A DNA stretch of 45,605 nt from Acidobacteriota bacterium (GTDB taxonomy: Bacteria; Acidobacteriota; JAAYUB01). Below are positions 25,871 through 33,920 of the stretch, one piece after another. How positions within the stretch are numbered: position 1 is the stretch's first letter; every line of letters begins with the position of its first letter. The DNA lies in the NCBI GenBank assembly GCA_017996395.1, contig JAGOHA010000016.1, forward strand, positions 1 to 45,605. Direction: 5' to 3'. Below the pieces are notes generated by a model. It was given only the letters and a program-made list of their open reading frames with translations. It searched no databases and had not been told where the DNA came from. A program made the position numbers and the translations under genes.

Positions 25871-25899
25871 TTGATAATCAGGTCCGTTTTCAATACAAT
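25871..25899 (+). promoter_or_regulatory. Sigma70-type promoter of the Cache sensor gene
   Basis: TTGATA (25871-25876) and TACAAT (25894-25899), 17 bases apart, each differ from consensus at one position. The sensor ATG lies 46 bases downstream. It is back-to-back with the kinase promoter. Confidence 0.7.
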
Positions 25900-25945
25900 G
25901 AAAGCAAACAACTGATGTCCGCCAATGGATTGCGAGGAGGCTCTT

Positions 25946-27040
25946 ATGGCTACCAAAACCCTTTTCGGCATCCAGCCCCGGATATTGATCATGCTGCTTT
26001 TTCTCGGCATTGTGCCGATGATCCTCTGCTTCTGGATCATCTTCTCGCACAATGAAGCGCTGTACATGGAGATGAAAGGCAAGGAGTTGGCTGACCTGGC
26101 CGAGATCGCGACGCTCCAGCTGCGCAACCAGCTGCAGGCCGCCAGCCGCCAGATGGACGGCCTGGCCTGCAACCCCAGCGTGCTCGAAACCCTCGCGGCC
26201 GGCAATCGTGAGCTGCAGGGGAAGGAGGAGGCGGCGCTGGCACAGAGTGTCGAGCAGGATAAGACTTGGGCCGGCCTCGCGCCGGAGGATCCGATGGTCC
26301 GCCGGATAGTGGGCACTCCGCTCTCGGCCTACCTCACCAAGTTCATCGCCATCCATCCGACCTTCCGGGAGATCACCGTCTTGAACCGCCTGGGCGCGGC
26401 CGTGGCTTCGGCCCACATCCCCGACCACTACCTGTACGGCGACAGCAAATGGCGGGACCTCGTCGTCAACAACTACATGCAGCGCGGGGCCTACGTCAGC
26501 GACGTCAAGCGGAGCGAATTCTACAAGGCCTACATCCTGGAGGTCATCGTGCCCGTCTTCGACTCGAACCAGTCGCTGCTGGGCATGATCCGGGGGATCC
26601 TGAAAACGGACTACATCAACGCCATCATCCGTCCGTTCCGCTTCGGTGAAACCGGTCAGGCGCTCCTGATCGCCTCCGACGGGACCATCATCTCCTCGCG
26701 CGACGTGGATCTCAGCAACCAGGTCACGTACGATTTCTTCGAGCCGGCCAAACCGCTGCTCGGAGAAGGCCAGAAACGGGCGTTCCAGGTGGAGCGCCGG
26801 ACGGCCCAGGCCCGCTTCATCGGGGTTTCCCGGACCAACCTGCGGGATGCGTTCCCCAACACACACTGGTACCTTCTGGTGGAACAGGATCTGCAGGAAG
26901 TCCAGCAACCCATCTCCGGGCTGAAAGGATGGGCCATCGTCACCGTGATCATCGTCCTGGTCATCAACATCATTCTGGCCGTCTGGTTCAGCCGGGAATT
27001 CACCAAACCGCTCCTGGACATGCATCTGGAGAAGCTCTGA
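25946..27040 (+). CDS. Membrane Cache-domain sensor without an output domain
   Basis: A 364-residue protein with a membrane segment at about residues 13-32, a periplasmic region of about 300 residues, and a second membrane segment near 333-353. The periplasmic part resembles a dCache ligand-binding fold of chemoreceptors and sensor kinases: a long first helix, FREITVLNRLGA, and FGETGQALLIASDGTIISS. After the second segment it has only FSREFTKPLLDMHLEKL, the first turn of a HAMP-like linker, then stops; no kinase, GGDEF, phosphatase or methyl-accepting domain follows. GAGGAGG precedes the ATG at 25946, favouring it over 25925. It may signal through a partner, perhaps the divergent kinase, or be a shortened receptor. 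Confidence 0.8.
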   Translation: MATKTLFGIQPRILIMLLFLGIVPMILCFWIIFSHNEALYMEMKGKELADLAEIATLQLRNQLQAASRQMDGLACNPSVLETLAAGNRELQGKEEAALAQSVEQDKTWAGLAPEDPMVRRIVGTPLSAYLTKFIAIHPTFREITVLNRLGAAVASAHIPDHYLYGDSKWRDLVVNNYMQRGAYVSDVKRSEFYKAYILEVIVPVFDSNQSLLGMIRGILKTDYINAIIRPFRFGETGQALLIASDGTIISSRDVDLSNQVTYDFFEPAKPLLGEGQKRAFQVERRTAQARFIGVSRTNLRDAFPNTHWYLLVEQDLQEVQQPISGLKGWAIVTVIIVLVINIILAVWFSREFTKPLLDMHLEKL

Positions 27041-27079
27041 CGTCCGCACGACCGTCGCTCCCCCGCCCCGCCGCCGGAC

Positions 27080-27088
27080 TGGTATAAT
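27080..27088 (+). promoter_or_regulatory. Extended -10 promoter of the uvrA-like gene
   Basis: TGGTATAAT lies 20 bases before the chosen ATG. A GGGGG stretch (27096-27100) serves as the ribosome site. Confidence 0.6.
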
Positions 27089-27108
27089 GCCCGGCGGGGG
27101 TGCCGGCC

Positions 27109-29907
27109 ATGGGTGCGATCCGGATCGAAAACGCCGCTGAAAACAACCTGCAGGGAATCTCCGTGTTGATCCCCCGGCAGCGCCTGACCGTCATCACGGG
27201 CGTGAGCGGTTCCGGCAAGTCCACCCTCGCCTACAACGTCGTCTACGCCGAGGGGCAGCGGCGGTACCTGGAGTCGCTGGCGCCGTACGCCCGCCAGTTC
27301 CTGCACCTGTTCCAAAAGCCCCGGGTGGACTGGATCGGCGGGTTGGCACCGGCGCTGTCCCTCCAGCAGAACGCCGGCGCGCCGGCCGCGCTGTCCACCC
27401 TGGGCACCGCGTCCGAAGTCTATGATTACCTGCGGCTCCTCTTCTACAGCTGCGCCGCGCCCCACTGCCCCGTCTGCGCCGAACGCCTGGTGTCGCTGCC
27501 GCCCGAGGGCCTGGCCGGCATGATCGGCCGGGATTTCGCCGGACAGGAAGCGGCGGTGTATGCGCCGGTCATTCGCGGCCGAAAGGGGCATTACCGCACG
27601 CTGCTGGCTGAACTGGCGCGCCGCGGCGTCGAACGGGTCCGGGTGGACGGCAAGGTCCGCCCGCCGGCCGGCGCCGCGCTGGCGCGGCACCAGCGTCACA
27701 CCATCGAGGTGCTGGCCGGAACGGCCCGGATCGGCCGCGGCGGGCGCCGCGTCCCGGCCGAAGTCCTGGCCGAGGCGCTCCACGTGGGCCGGGGCGAGTT
27801 CACGGTGGTGGGGACAGCGGGCGACGCCCGCTTCTACTCCATGCGGAACTTCTGCCACCCGTGCGGCCAGGCATACCCCGATCCGCAACCGGCCACATTC
27901 TCGTTCCACTCCCTCCAGCACCGTTGCAGCGCGTGCGACGGCACCGGCGCCGTCATGCACGTCCCGCCCGAGCTGATCTTCCCCGATCCGGGCCGGCCCC
28001 TGGGCGGCCTGGAACCGGCCCTGGACGACGCCGCGCTGCAACGCCGCCTCCGCCGGGCCTGGCACCGCACCCTGGCGGCGCTGGACCTGTCCCCGCTGGT
28101 TCGCTGGGCGGATCTTCCCCCCGGGTCCCGGGACGCCCTGCTCACCGAGGCTCACGGCGTGCCGGACGACGACCATCCGGTCAACCTGCTCCTCGCCCAC
28201 TGGCGCGGGCTGCCCGCCTCCGAACAGCGCGACTTCACCCTGCAGTACCTGCGCGAGAAACCGTGCCCCGCGTGCGGCGGCTGCCGCCTGGCGGCGGTAG
28301 GACGCGCGTATCGGCTGGGTGGGGCGGGCGTGGCGGATCTGGTGGAACTGCCCCTGGACCGGCTGGCCGACTGGCTGGACGGACAGGCGGGCGGGTTCCG
28401 CCGCCGGTTCCCCCAGGCCGGCGTGCTCGTGCGGGAGATGGACCGCCGGCTCCGGACCATGATGCGAATCGGCCTGGGCTATCTCACCCTGAACCGGTCC
28501 ACCGACTCCCTCTCCGGCGGCGAGCTGCAGCGGCTGCGCCTGGCGGCGCGGCTGCAGAACGCCATGGGCGGCGTGCTCTACGTGCTGGACGAGCCGTCCA
28601 TCGGCCTGCACCCGGCCGATTTCGGGCCGCTGATGGATCTGCTGCGCGAGATCCGCGACCAGGGCAACACCCTCATCGTCGTGGAGCACGACGCCTTCAC
28701 CATCCGCAGCGCCGACCACGTCATCGACCTGGGACCCGGCGGCGGCGCCGGCGGCGGCCGGTTGCTTTACAGCGGTCCGGCGGCCGGCCTCACGGACTGC
28801 GCGGAGTCGGCGACCGCCGCCTACCTGTCCAGCCGGATTCGCGTGCGCCTGCCGGCCCGGCGCCGGGCGATCGGCCGAAACGGCATCGCGCTCGCGGGCG
28901 TCCGGACACACAACCTGAAGGACATCCGGGCGTTTTTCCCGTTCGCCGCCCTGACCGTCGTGACGGGCGTGTCCGGCTCCGGCAAGTCCAGCCTCGTGGC
29001 CGACACGCTCTATCCGCTGCTGCGCGCCCAGGCGCAGAGCTGCCCGGCGCGGCACCCCGACGTGGACACATTCCGGCTCCGCGGCGGCCCGGCGGATCAC
29101 GTCTACTTCGTGGATCAGAGCCCCGTCGGCCGGACACCGCGCTCCACCCCCGCCACGTACACCGGCCTGTTCGACGAGATCCGCCGCTTCTTCGCCCGGC
29201 TGCCCGAAGCCCAGGCGCGCGGGCTCACCGCCAGCCACTTCAGCTACAACACCGGCGACGGCCGCTGCGCCGCCTGCGGCGGGATGGGCCAGATTCGGAT
29301 GGAGATGAAATTCCTCCCCGACTCGTTCGTCTCCTGCGGCCAGTGCCAGGGCCGGCGCTACGCGTGGGACGTGCTCCGGGTCCGCTACCAGGGACTCTCC
29401 ATCGCCGACGTGCTGGACCTCAGCATCACCGAGGCGCTGGACCTGTTCCGCAACTTCCCCGCCCTGCGGCGGCGGCTCCAGGTGCTGGCCGACACGGGGA
29501 TGGGCTACATCCGCCTGGGCCAGCCCACGCCCACGCTCTCCGGCGGCGAACAGCAGCGGCTCAAGCTGGGCGCGCACCTGCTCGACCGCCAGCTGCGCCG
29601 CGCCGTCTTCCTGCTGGATGAGCCCACCACGGGCCTCCACTTCGCCGATATCGACACCCTCTGCGTCCTCATCCACCACCTGGTGGACGCGGGCAACACG
29701 GTGATCGCCATCGAGCACAACCTGGACTTCATCGCCCAGGCCGACTACGTCATCGACCTCGGCCCCGGCAGCGGCGCCGCGGGCGGCGAGATCGTCTACG
29801 ACGGACCGCTGGAAGGCCTGGCCGGCGCGCCCCGCTCCGCCACGGGCGCGTATTTACGCCGCTACCTCAATAGCGATTGCACTCCGCCCGGAAATAAGGC
29901 AGACTAG
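27109..29907 (+). CDS. uvrA: UvrA-family excinuclease ATPase
   Basis: A 932-residue protein with the two-ABC architecture of UvrA, the damage-scanning subunit of nucleotide excision repair. Walker A motifs GVSGSGKS occur at about residues 31 and 620. The signatures are SLSGGELQRLRL and LSGGEQQRLKL, with LYVLDEPSIGLHP and LLDEPTTGLHF as Walker B. Three zinc CxxC pairs are visible, including CHPCG paired with CSACDG and CAACGG paired with CGQCQG. A UvrB-binding region (APVIRGRKGHY onward, VRVDGKV) is present, unlike in UvrA2 proteins. Some loops diverge from standard UvrA, e.g. SLQQNAGAPAALSTLGT. GTG at 27100 is an alternative start. It could be the main UvrA or a paralogue. Confidence 0.88.
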   Translation: MGAIRIENAAENNLQGISVLIPRQRLTVITGVSGSGKSTLAYNVVYAEGQRRYLESLAPYARQFLHLFQKPRVDWIGGLAPALSLQQNAGAPAALSTLGTASEVYDYLRLLFYSCAAPHCPVCAERLVSLPPEGLAGMIGRDFAGQEAAVYAPVIRGRKGHYRTLLAELARRGVERVRVDGKVRPPAGAALARHQRHTIEVLAGTARIGRGGRRVPAEVLAEALHVGRGEFTVVGTAGDARFYSMRNFCHPCGQAYPDPQPATFSFHSLQHRCSACDGTGAVMHVPPELIFPDPGRPLGGLEPALDDAALQRRLRRAWHRTLAALDLSPLVRWADLPPGSRDALLTEAHGVPDDDHPVNLLLAHWRGLPASEQRDFTLQYLREKPCPACGGCRLAAVGRAYRLGGAGVADLVELPLDRLADWLDGQAGGFRRRFPQAGVLVREMDRRLRTMMRIGLGYLTLNRSTDSLSGGELQRLRLAARLQNAMGGVLYVLDEPSIGLHPADFGPLMDLLREIRDQGNTLIVVEHDAFTIRSADHVIDLGPGGGAGGGRLLYSGPAAGLTDCAESATAAYLSSRIRVRLPARRRAIGRNGIALAGVRTHNLKDIRAFFPFAALTVVTGVSGSGKSSLVADTLYPLLRAQAQSCPARHPDVDTFRLRGGPADHVYFVDQSPVGRTPRSTPATYTGLFDEIRRFFARLPEAQARGLTASHFSYNTGDGRCAACGGMGQIRMEMKFLPDSFVSCGQCQGRRYAWDVLRVRYQGLSIADVLDLSITEALDLFRNFPALRRRLQVLADTGMGYIRLGQPTPTLSGGEQQRLKLGAHLLDRQLRRAVFLLDEPTTGLHFADIDTLCVLIHHLVDAGNTVIAIEHNLDFIAQADYVIDLGPGSGAAGGEIVYDGPLEGLAGAPRSATGAYLRRYLNSDCTPPGNKAD

Positions 29908-29930
29908 GGCGCTCGGACCGTGGATACGCC

Positions 29931-30740
29931 ATGATGACCACATTCACCTTCACCGCCCAGGCCGTCTTCACCGCGCTGTACCTCGCCGCGGCATACCTCT
30001 ATCTCAAGTATTTCTTCTCCGTGGACCGGCGCTGCGGGCAGCTGGCCGCGCGCGTGCTCATGGCCGGCCTGGTGATGCATCTGGTGACGCTGGCGGCGCG
30101 GATCGTCCACCTGGGCTACCTGCCGATCGCCACGGTGTGCGACGCCCTGTCGTTCGCCGGATTCATTATCGCGCTGGCGTACGTCTGCATCGAAAAATTC
30201 TCGCGCGACCTGTCCATGGGAGCGTTCGTCGCACCGATCATTTGCATCGCCCAGCTGATCAGCCTCCTCTGGTTCGACCCGTCGGGGGACCTGCCGGTGC
30301 GCTATCGCAGCCCCTGGTTCGAGATCCACGTCTCCGGCTCCATGTTCGCCTTCGCCTCCTTCGCCATCGCCACCATCGGCGCCGTACTGTACCTCGTGCT
30401 CTACCGCGAGCTGCACCGCAAGCGACCCGGCCGCTTTTACAGCCGGCTCACGTCGCTGGAGCAGCTGGACCGGGTGAACTTCTACGGCAGTCTGCTGGGC
30501 GTGATCCTGCTGGCCGTGGCGATCTTCACCGGCTTCAACTGGATGCGCGAGATCCGCGCGTCCGCCGACCTGCGCCTGGACGCACGCATCATCGCCACCT
30601 GGTTCACCCTGGCGGTGTACCTGACCGGGCTGCTGGTGCGCCGGATCACCCGTGCCTCGGGGCGGACGCTGAGCCTGCTGAGCATCGCCGGGTTCATCCT
30701 GGTGATCCTGGCGTTCGCCTTCGAAGGCATCTCGCACTGA
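29931..30740 (+). CDS. CcsA/HemX-like cytochrome c assembly membrane protein
   Basis: A 269-residue integral membrane protein with about eight hydrophobic segments. The region WFEIHVSGSMFAFASFAIAT and the following GAVLYLVLYRE resemble the CcsA/CcmC/HemX family, which handles heme for cytochrome c maturation or tunes GluTR levels. It lies immediately before hemA (15 bases), the order found for hemX-hemA in several bacteria. The extended Trp-rich loop of true CcsA is not evident, so HemX-like is safer. An ATG one codon later (29934) is possible. The 14 c-type hemes encoded at 41.6-44.8 kb mean the organism needs such maturation. Confidence 0.8.
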   Translation: MMTTFTFTAQAVFTALYLAAAYLYLKYFFSVDRRCGQLAARVLMAGLVMHLVTLAARIVHLGYLPIATVCDALSFAGFIIALAYVCIEKFSRDLSMGAFVAPIICIAQLISLLWFDPSGDLPVRYRSPWFEIHVSGSMFAFASFAIATIGAVLYLVLYRELHRKRPGRFYSRLTSLEQLDRVNFYGSLLGVILLAVAIFTGFNWMREIRASADLRLDARIIATWFTLAVYLTGLLVRRITRASGRTLSLLSIAGFILVILAFAFEGISH

Positions 30741-30755
30741 GGACGGGTTAGCGGC

Positions 30756-32036
30756 ATGATCCGTCTCAGCTACTACGGCTTCACCTACCGGCAGACCCCG
30801 GTCGAGCTGCGCGAGCGGGTGGTGCTCACGGACGACACGCTGGCGGCGCGCGTCGCGCCGCTCCTCGGCCAGGCCGGCATCACCGAGGTGTTCCCGCTGT
30901 CCACCTGCAACCGCACGGAGCTGTACATCGTGCAGCTGGGCGACGGCGACGCCGACGGGCCCGTCCGGGCGCTCTTCGCCGGGCTGGCCGGCGCGGACGT
31001 CCGCGCGGACCGCTATCTGGAGCGCGCCACCGGGCTCGAGGCGGCGCGCCGCCTGCTGGAGGTGGCCGCCGGCCTCGACTCCATGGTCATGGGCGAGCCG
31101 CAGATCCTCGGCCAGGTCAAGGAATTCCAGGACAAGGCCCGCCGACACCAGCTGCTGGGCACGGTGACGGAGCGGTTGCTCCAGACCGCGATCCACGCGG
31201 GCAAGCGCGCCCGGGATGAGACCGAGATCGGCCAAGGCGCCGTTTCGGTGAGCTTCGCCGCGGTGGAGCTGGCGCGAAAGATCTTCGGCGGCTTCGAGCA
31301 CAAGACGGCCGCCCTCATCGGCGTGGGCGAAATGGGTGCGCTCTGCGCGCGGCATCTGCAGGCCCACGGCGTGCACCGGCTCTACCTGCTGAACCGGACC
31401 TTCGAGCGGTCCGTGGAGCTGGCCCGGGAGCTGACCGGCATCCCGGTGCCCATCGAGGAGCTGTACGCCACCCTGGCCCAGTCCGACATCGTGATTTCGG
31501 CCACCGCCGCGCCCGGCTTCGTGATCCAGGCCGGCCCCTTCCGCGAATCCGTGGCCGCCCGGCGCCGGGAGATCCTGCTCGTGGACATCGCCATCCCCCG
31601 CGACATCGAGCCGGCGGTGGGCGACCTGGCCGGGGTGTTCCTCTATGACATCGACGACCTCGAGGGGATCGTCGACGCCAACCGGCGGAAGCGGGAAGCC
31701 GAGGTGGACAAGGTCCGCCTCATCCTCCTGGATGAGCTGGACGCGTTCGCCCGCTGGCTGGGGTCGCTGGATGTCACCCCCACCATCGTCGCCCTGCGCG
31801 GCAAGTTTGAAACCATCCGTCGCCGGGAGCTGGACGGCTACCGGAACGCCCCGCCTCAGGAGCGCGAGCTGGCCGAGCGCGTCACCCGGGCGTTCATGAA
31901 CAAGCTGCTGCACGCGCCCGTCACCCGGCTCAAGGAACTGCCCAGCGAATCCGACAAGCTCCGCTGCAGCGAGGCGCTCAACCGGCTGTTCGAACTGGAG
32001 CACCCGCCGGCGGACCCGGAGGCCCATGAAAGCTGA
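30756..32036 (+). CDS. hemA: Glutamyl-tRNA reductase
   Basis: A 426-residue GluTR that reduces Glu-tRNA(Glu) to glutamate-1-semialdehyde, the first committed step of C5-pathway tetrapyrrole synthesis. The catalytic cysteine is in STCNRTE (Cys51). LDSMVMGEPQILGQVK and an NADPH-binding segment (ALIGVGEMGALCARHL) follow, then the C-terminal dimerisation helix containing FMNKLLHAP. It sits in an overlapping series with the HemX-like gene and hemC, whose start is 11 bases inside this gene. Length and motifs are standard. Confidence 0.97.
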   Translation: MIRLSYYGFTYRQTPVELRERVVLTDDTLAARVAPLLGQAGITEVFPLSTCNRTELYIVQLGDGDADGPVRALFAGLAGADVRADRYLERATGLEAARRLLEVAAGLDSMVMGEPQILGQVKEFQDKARRHQLLGTVTERLLQTAIHAGKRARDETEIGQGAVSVSFAAVELARKIFGGFEHKTAALIGVGEMGALCARHLQAHGVHRLYLLNRTFERSVELARELTGIPVPIEELYATLAQSDIVISATAAPGFVIQAGPFRESVAARRREILLVDIAIPRDIEPAVGDLAGVFLYDIDDLEGIVDANRRKREAEVDKVRLILLDELDAFARWLGSLDVTPTIVALRGKFETIRRRELDGYRNAPPQERELAERVTRAFMNKLLHAPVTRLKELPSESDKLRCSEALNRLFELEHPPADPEAHES

Positions 32037-32979
32037 CGCGCGGCGCATCATCCGCGTGGGCTCCCGCGGGAGCCTGCTGGCCCTGGCCCAGACCCGGCAG
32101 GTGGTCGGGGCCCTGGCGGAACGCCACCCGGAAACGGCGTTCGAGATCGTGGTCATCCAGACCAAAGGCGATGTGATCCTGGACACCCCGCTGGCGAAGA
32201 TCGGCGACAAAGGGCTGTTCACGAAGGAAATCGAGCAGGCGCTCCTCGGCGGTGAGGCGGACCTGGCGGTGCACTCGCTCAAGGACATGCCGGCCCGGCT
32301 ACCGGACGGCCTGGTCCTCGGCGCGGTGCCGGCCCGGGTGGAGGCCGGCGACGCCCTGATCTCCCCCGCCGCCGCCAACATCGCCGCGCTGCCCGCCGGG
32401 GCGTGTGTGGGCACGAGCTCCCTGCGACGCCGGGCGCAGCTGCTGCACCGCCGGCCCGACCTGGTTGTGGAGGACCTCCGCGGCAACGTGGACACGCGCC
32501 TGCGCAAGCTGCGCGACGGCCGGTACGACGCGATCGTCCTCGCCGCCGCCGGGCTCATCCGGCTGGGGCTGGCCGGCGAGATCACCACGCGGATCCCGGT
32601 GGCGGAGATGGTCCCCGCCGTGGGCCAGGGCGCGCTGGCGCTGGAGTGCCGCGCCGATGACACGGCCATCCGCGACCTGCTGGCCGCCGTCCACCACCCG
32701 CCCACCGATGTGGCGGTGACGGCGGAGCGGGCGTTTCTGGCCGTGCTGGAAGGCGGCTGCCAGGTCCCCATGGCCGCCCATGCGACGCTGGACGGCGGGC
32801 GGATCCGCCTGATCGGGCTGATCGCGACGCTGGACGGCCGTCGCGTTCTGCGGCACGAGGCCGAGTCGTCCGCCGATCCGGCGGCCGCGGCCCGGCTGGG
32901 GCAGGCGGCGGCCGGACACCTGCTCGACGAAGGCGGCCGCGAGATTCTCGCGGCCATCCTGGGAGGACACACCGCATGA
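32026..32979 (+). CDS. hemC: Porphobilinogen deaminase (hydroxymethylbilane synthase)
   Basis: A 317-residue HemC that joins four porphobilinogen molecules to hydroxymethylbilane. GSRGSLLALAQT is at the N-terminus, then GDKGLFTKEIEQ, VHSLKDMP, GTSSLRRRAQL and DLRGNVDTRLRK. The dipyrromethane cofactor cysteine is in LEGGCQVP (Cys245). It overlaps hemA by 11 bases and the next gene by four. The usual partners hemD and hemB are not in this window. Confidence 0.97.
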   Translation: MKADARRIIRVGSRGSLLALAQTRQVVGALAERHPETAFEIVVIQTKGDVILDTPLAKIGDKGLFTKEIEQALLGGEADLAVHSLKDMPARLPDGLVLGAVPARVEAGDALISPAAANIAALPAGACVGTSSLRRRAQLLHRRPDLVVEDLRGNVDTRLRKLRDGRYDAIVLAAAGLIRLGLAGEITTRIPVAEMVPAVGQGALALECRADDTAIRDLLAAVHHPPTDVAVTAERAFLAVLEGGCQVPMAAHATLDGGRIRLIGLIATLDGRRVLRHEAESSADPAAAARLGQAAAGHLLDEGGREILAAILGGHTA

Positions 32980-33920
32980 AACGATTCGCATTCTGGACCG
33001 TCGTGCTGCTGGCGGGTTTCACCTTTCTCGCGCTGGGCGGCAAGAAGAAAGAGCCGCCGCTGCCGGACTACGCCCACCTGATGCGGGTGGAGAAACAGTT
33101 CCAGCGCGGGTTCCGCTTCTACCCCGGCGGCCGAATCGACATCAGCACCGGCTTCATGGGCAACATTGAAATCCAGGGCTGGGAGAAGCCGCAGGTTCTG
33201 GTGGAAGGCGTCGTCACCGCCTATGGCTATCGCAACGACGACATGATGGCGAACATCGAGAAGATCAAGCCGGCCTTCTCGCGCAACGAGGCCGAGATGG
33301 TCATCGCCACCGACCACCCAAAGGAGTTCCGCCTGGGCAAGATCGACTACCGGATCACCGTCCCGAAGCACCGCACCGACATCACGATCAAGTCCAACCG
33401 GGGCTTCATCAGCGTCCGCGGCGTGAACGGCTGGCTGGAGGCCGACACCCTGACGGGCTACCTGGCGCTGGTGAACCTCAGCGGCTACGTCTCGGCCGAA
33501 ACGGGCAACGGCGACATCATGGTCCAGTTCGTCGGCCAACGGTTCGAAGGCCATTCGTTCCAGGCCAAAACCAAGAAGGGCAACGTGAGCCTCTACCTGC
33601 CGTCGTTCTACCACGCCGACCTCAGCCTCATCACCCTGCTGGGCAAACCCACCGTCGATTACCCCCCGTTCACCATCGACGACAAGGAGGTCGAGGTGGT
33701 GCCCCAGCTCAAGGACGAAGGCGGCTTCATCAACCAGCGGCTGCGCGACGGCGGGGCCGTCATCATGGTGCAGACCGACGCGGGTGACGTCAAGCTCGTC
33801 AAGTTCGACGATGACACCGAGTATCTGGCGCCGCCGCCGCCCGCGGGTGAAGCCCCCCCGCCGCCGAAGGCCGACGGCGAGAAACCGCCCCCGCCCAAAC
33901 CCGAAGGAGAAAAATCGTGA
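32976..33920 (+). CDS. Exported beta-rich protein with proline-rich tail
   Basis: A 314-residue protein of unknown function. A short signal peptide (MKRFAFWTVVLLAGFTFLAL) is followed by KKK. The middle holds repeated short beta segments such as ISVRGVNGWLEADTLTGYLA, GDIMVQF and GNVSLYLP, resembling the DUF4097-type beta-helix found in adhesin-like or envelope-stress proteins. The last about 30 residues are Pro/Lys/Glu repeats (PPPPKADGEKPPPPKPEGEK), possibly a wall- or protein-contacting tail. It is translationally coupled to hemC (ATGA) and to hutH (its stop TGA overlaps the GTG start). Why it lies between tetrapyrrole and histidine genes is unclear. Confidence 0.72.
   Translation: MKRFAFWTVVLLAGFTFLALGGKKKEPPLPDYAHLMRVEKQFQRGFRFYPGGRIDISTGFMGNIEIQGWEKPQVLVEGVVTAYGYRNDDMMANIEKIKPAFSRNEAEMVIATDHPKEFRLGKIDYRITVPKHRTDITIKSNRGFISVRGVNGWLEADTLTGYLALVNLSGYVSAETGNGDIMVQFVGQRFEGHSFQAKTKKGNVSLYLPSFYHADLSLITLLGKPTVDYPPFTIDDKEVEVVPQLKDEGGFINQRLRDGGAVIMVQTDAGDVKLVKFDDDTEYLAPPPPAGEAPPPPKADGEKPPPPKPEGEKS

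Noticed and set aside
26656..29718. A 1020-codon open frame on the minus strand
   Set aside because: It is antisense to the Cache sensor and the uvrA-like gene, has no family motifs, and is rich in Ala, Gly, Arg and Val as expected for a shadow.
29904..33614. A 1236-codon open frame on the minus strand
   Set aside because: It lies antisense to the uvrA-like end, ccsA-like, hemA, hemC and the exported gene, all of which have clear family motifs. Its translation is low-complexity and typical of a GC-rich shadow frame.
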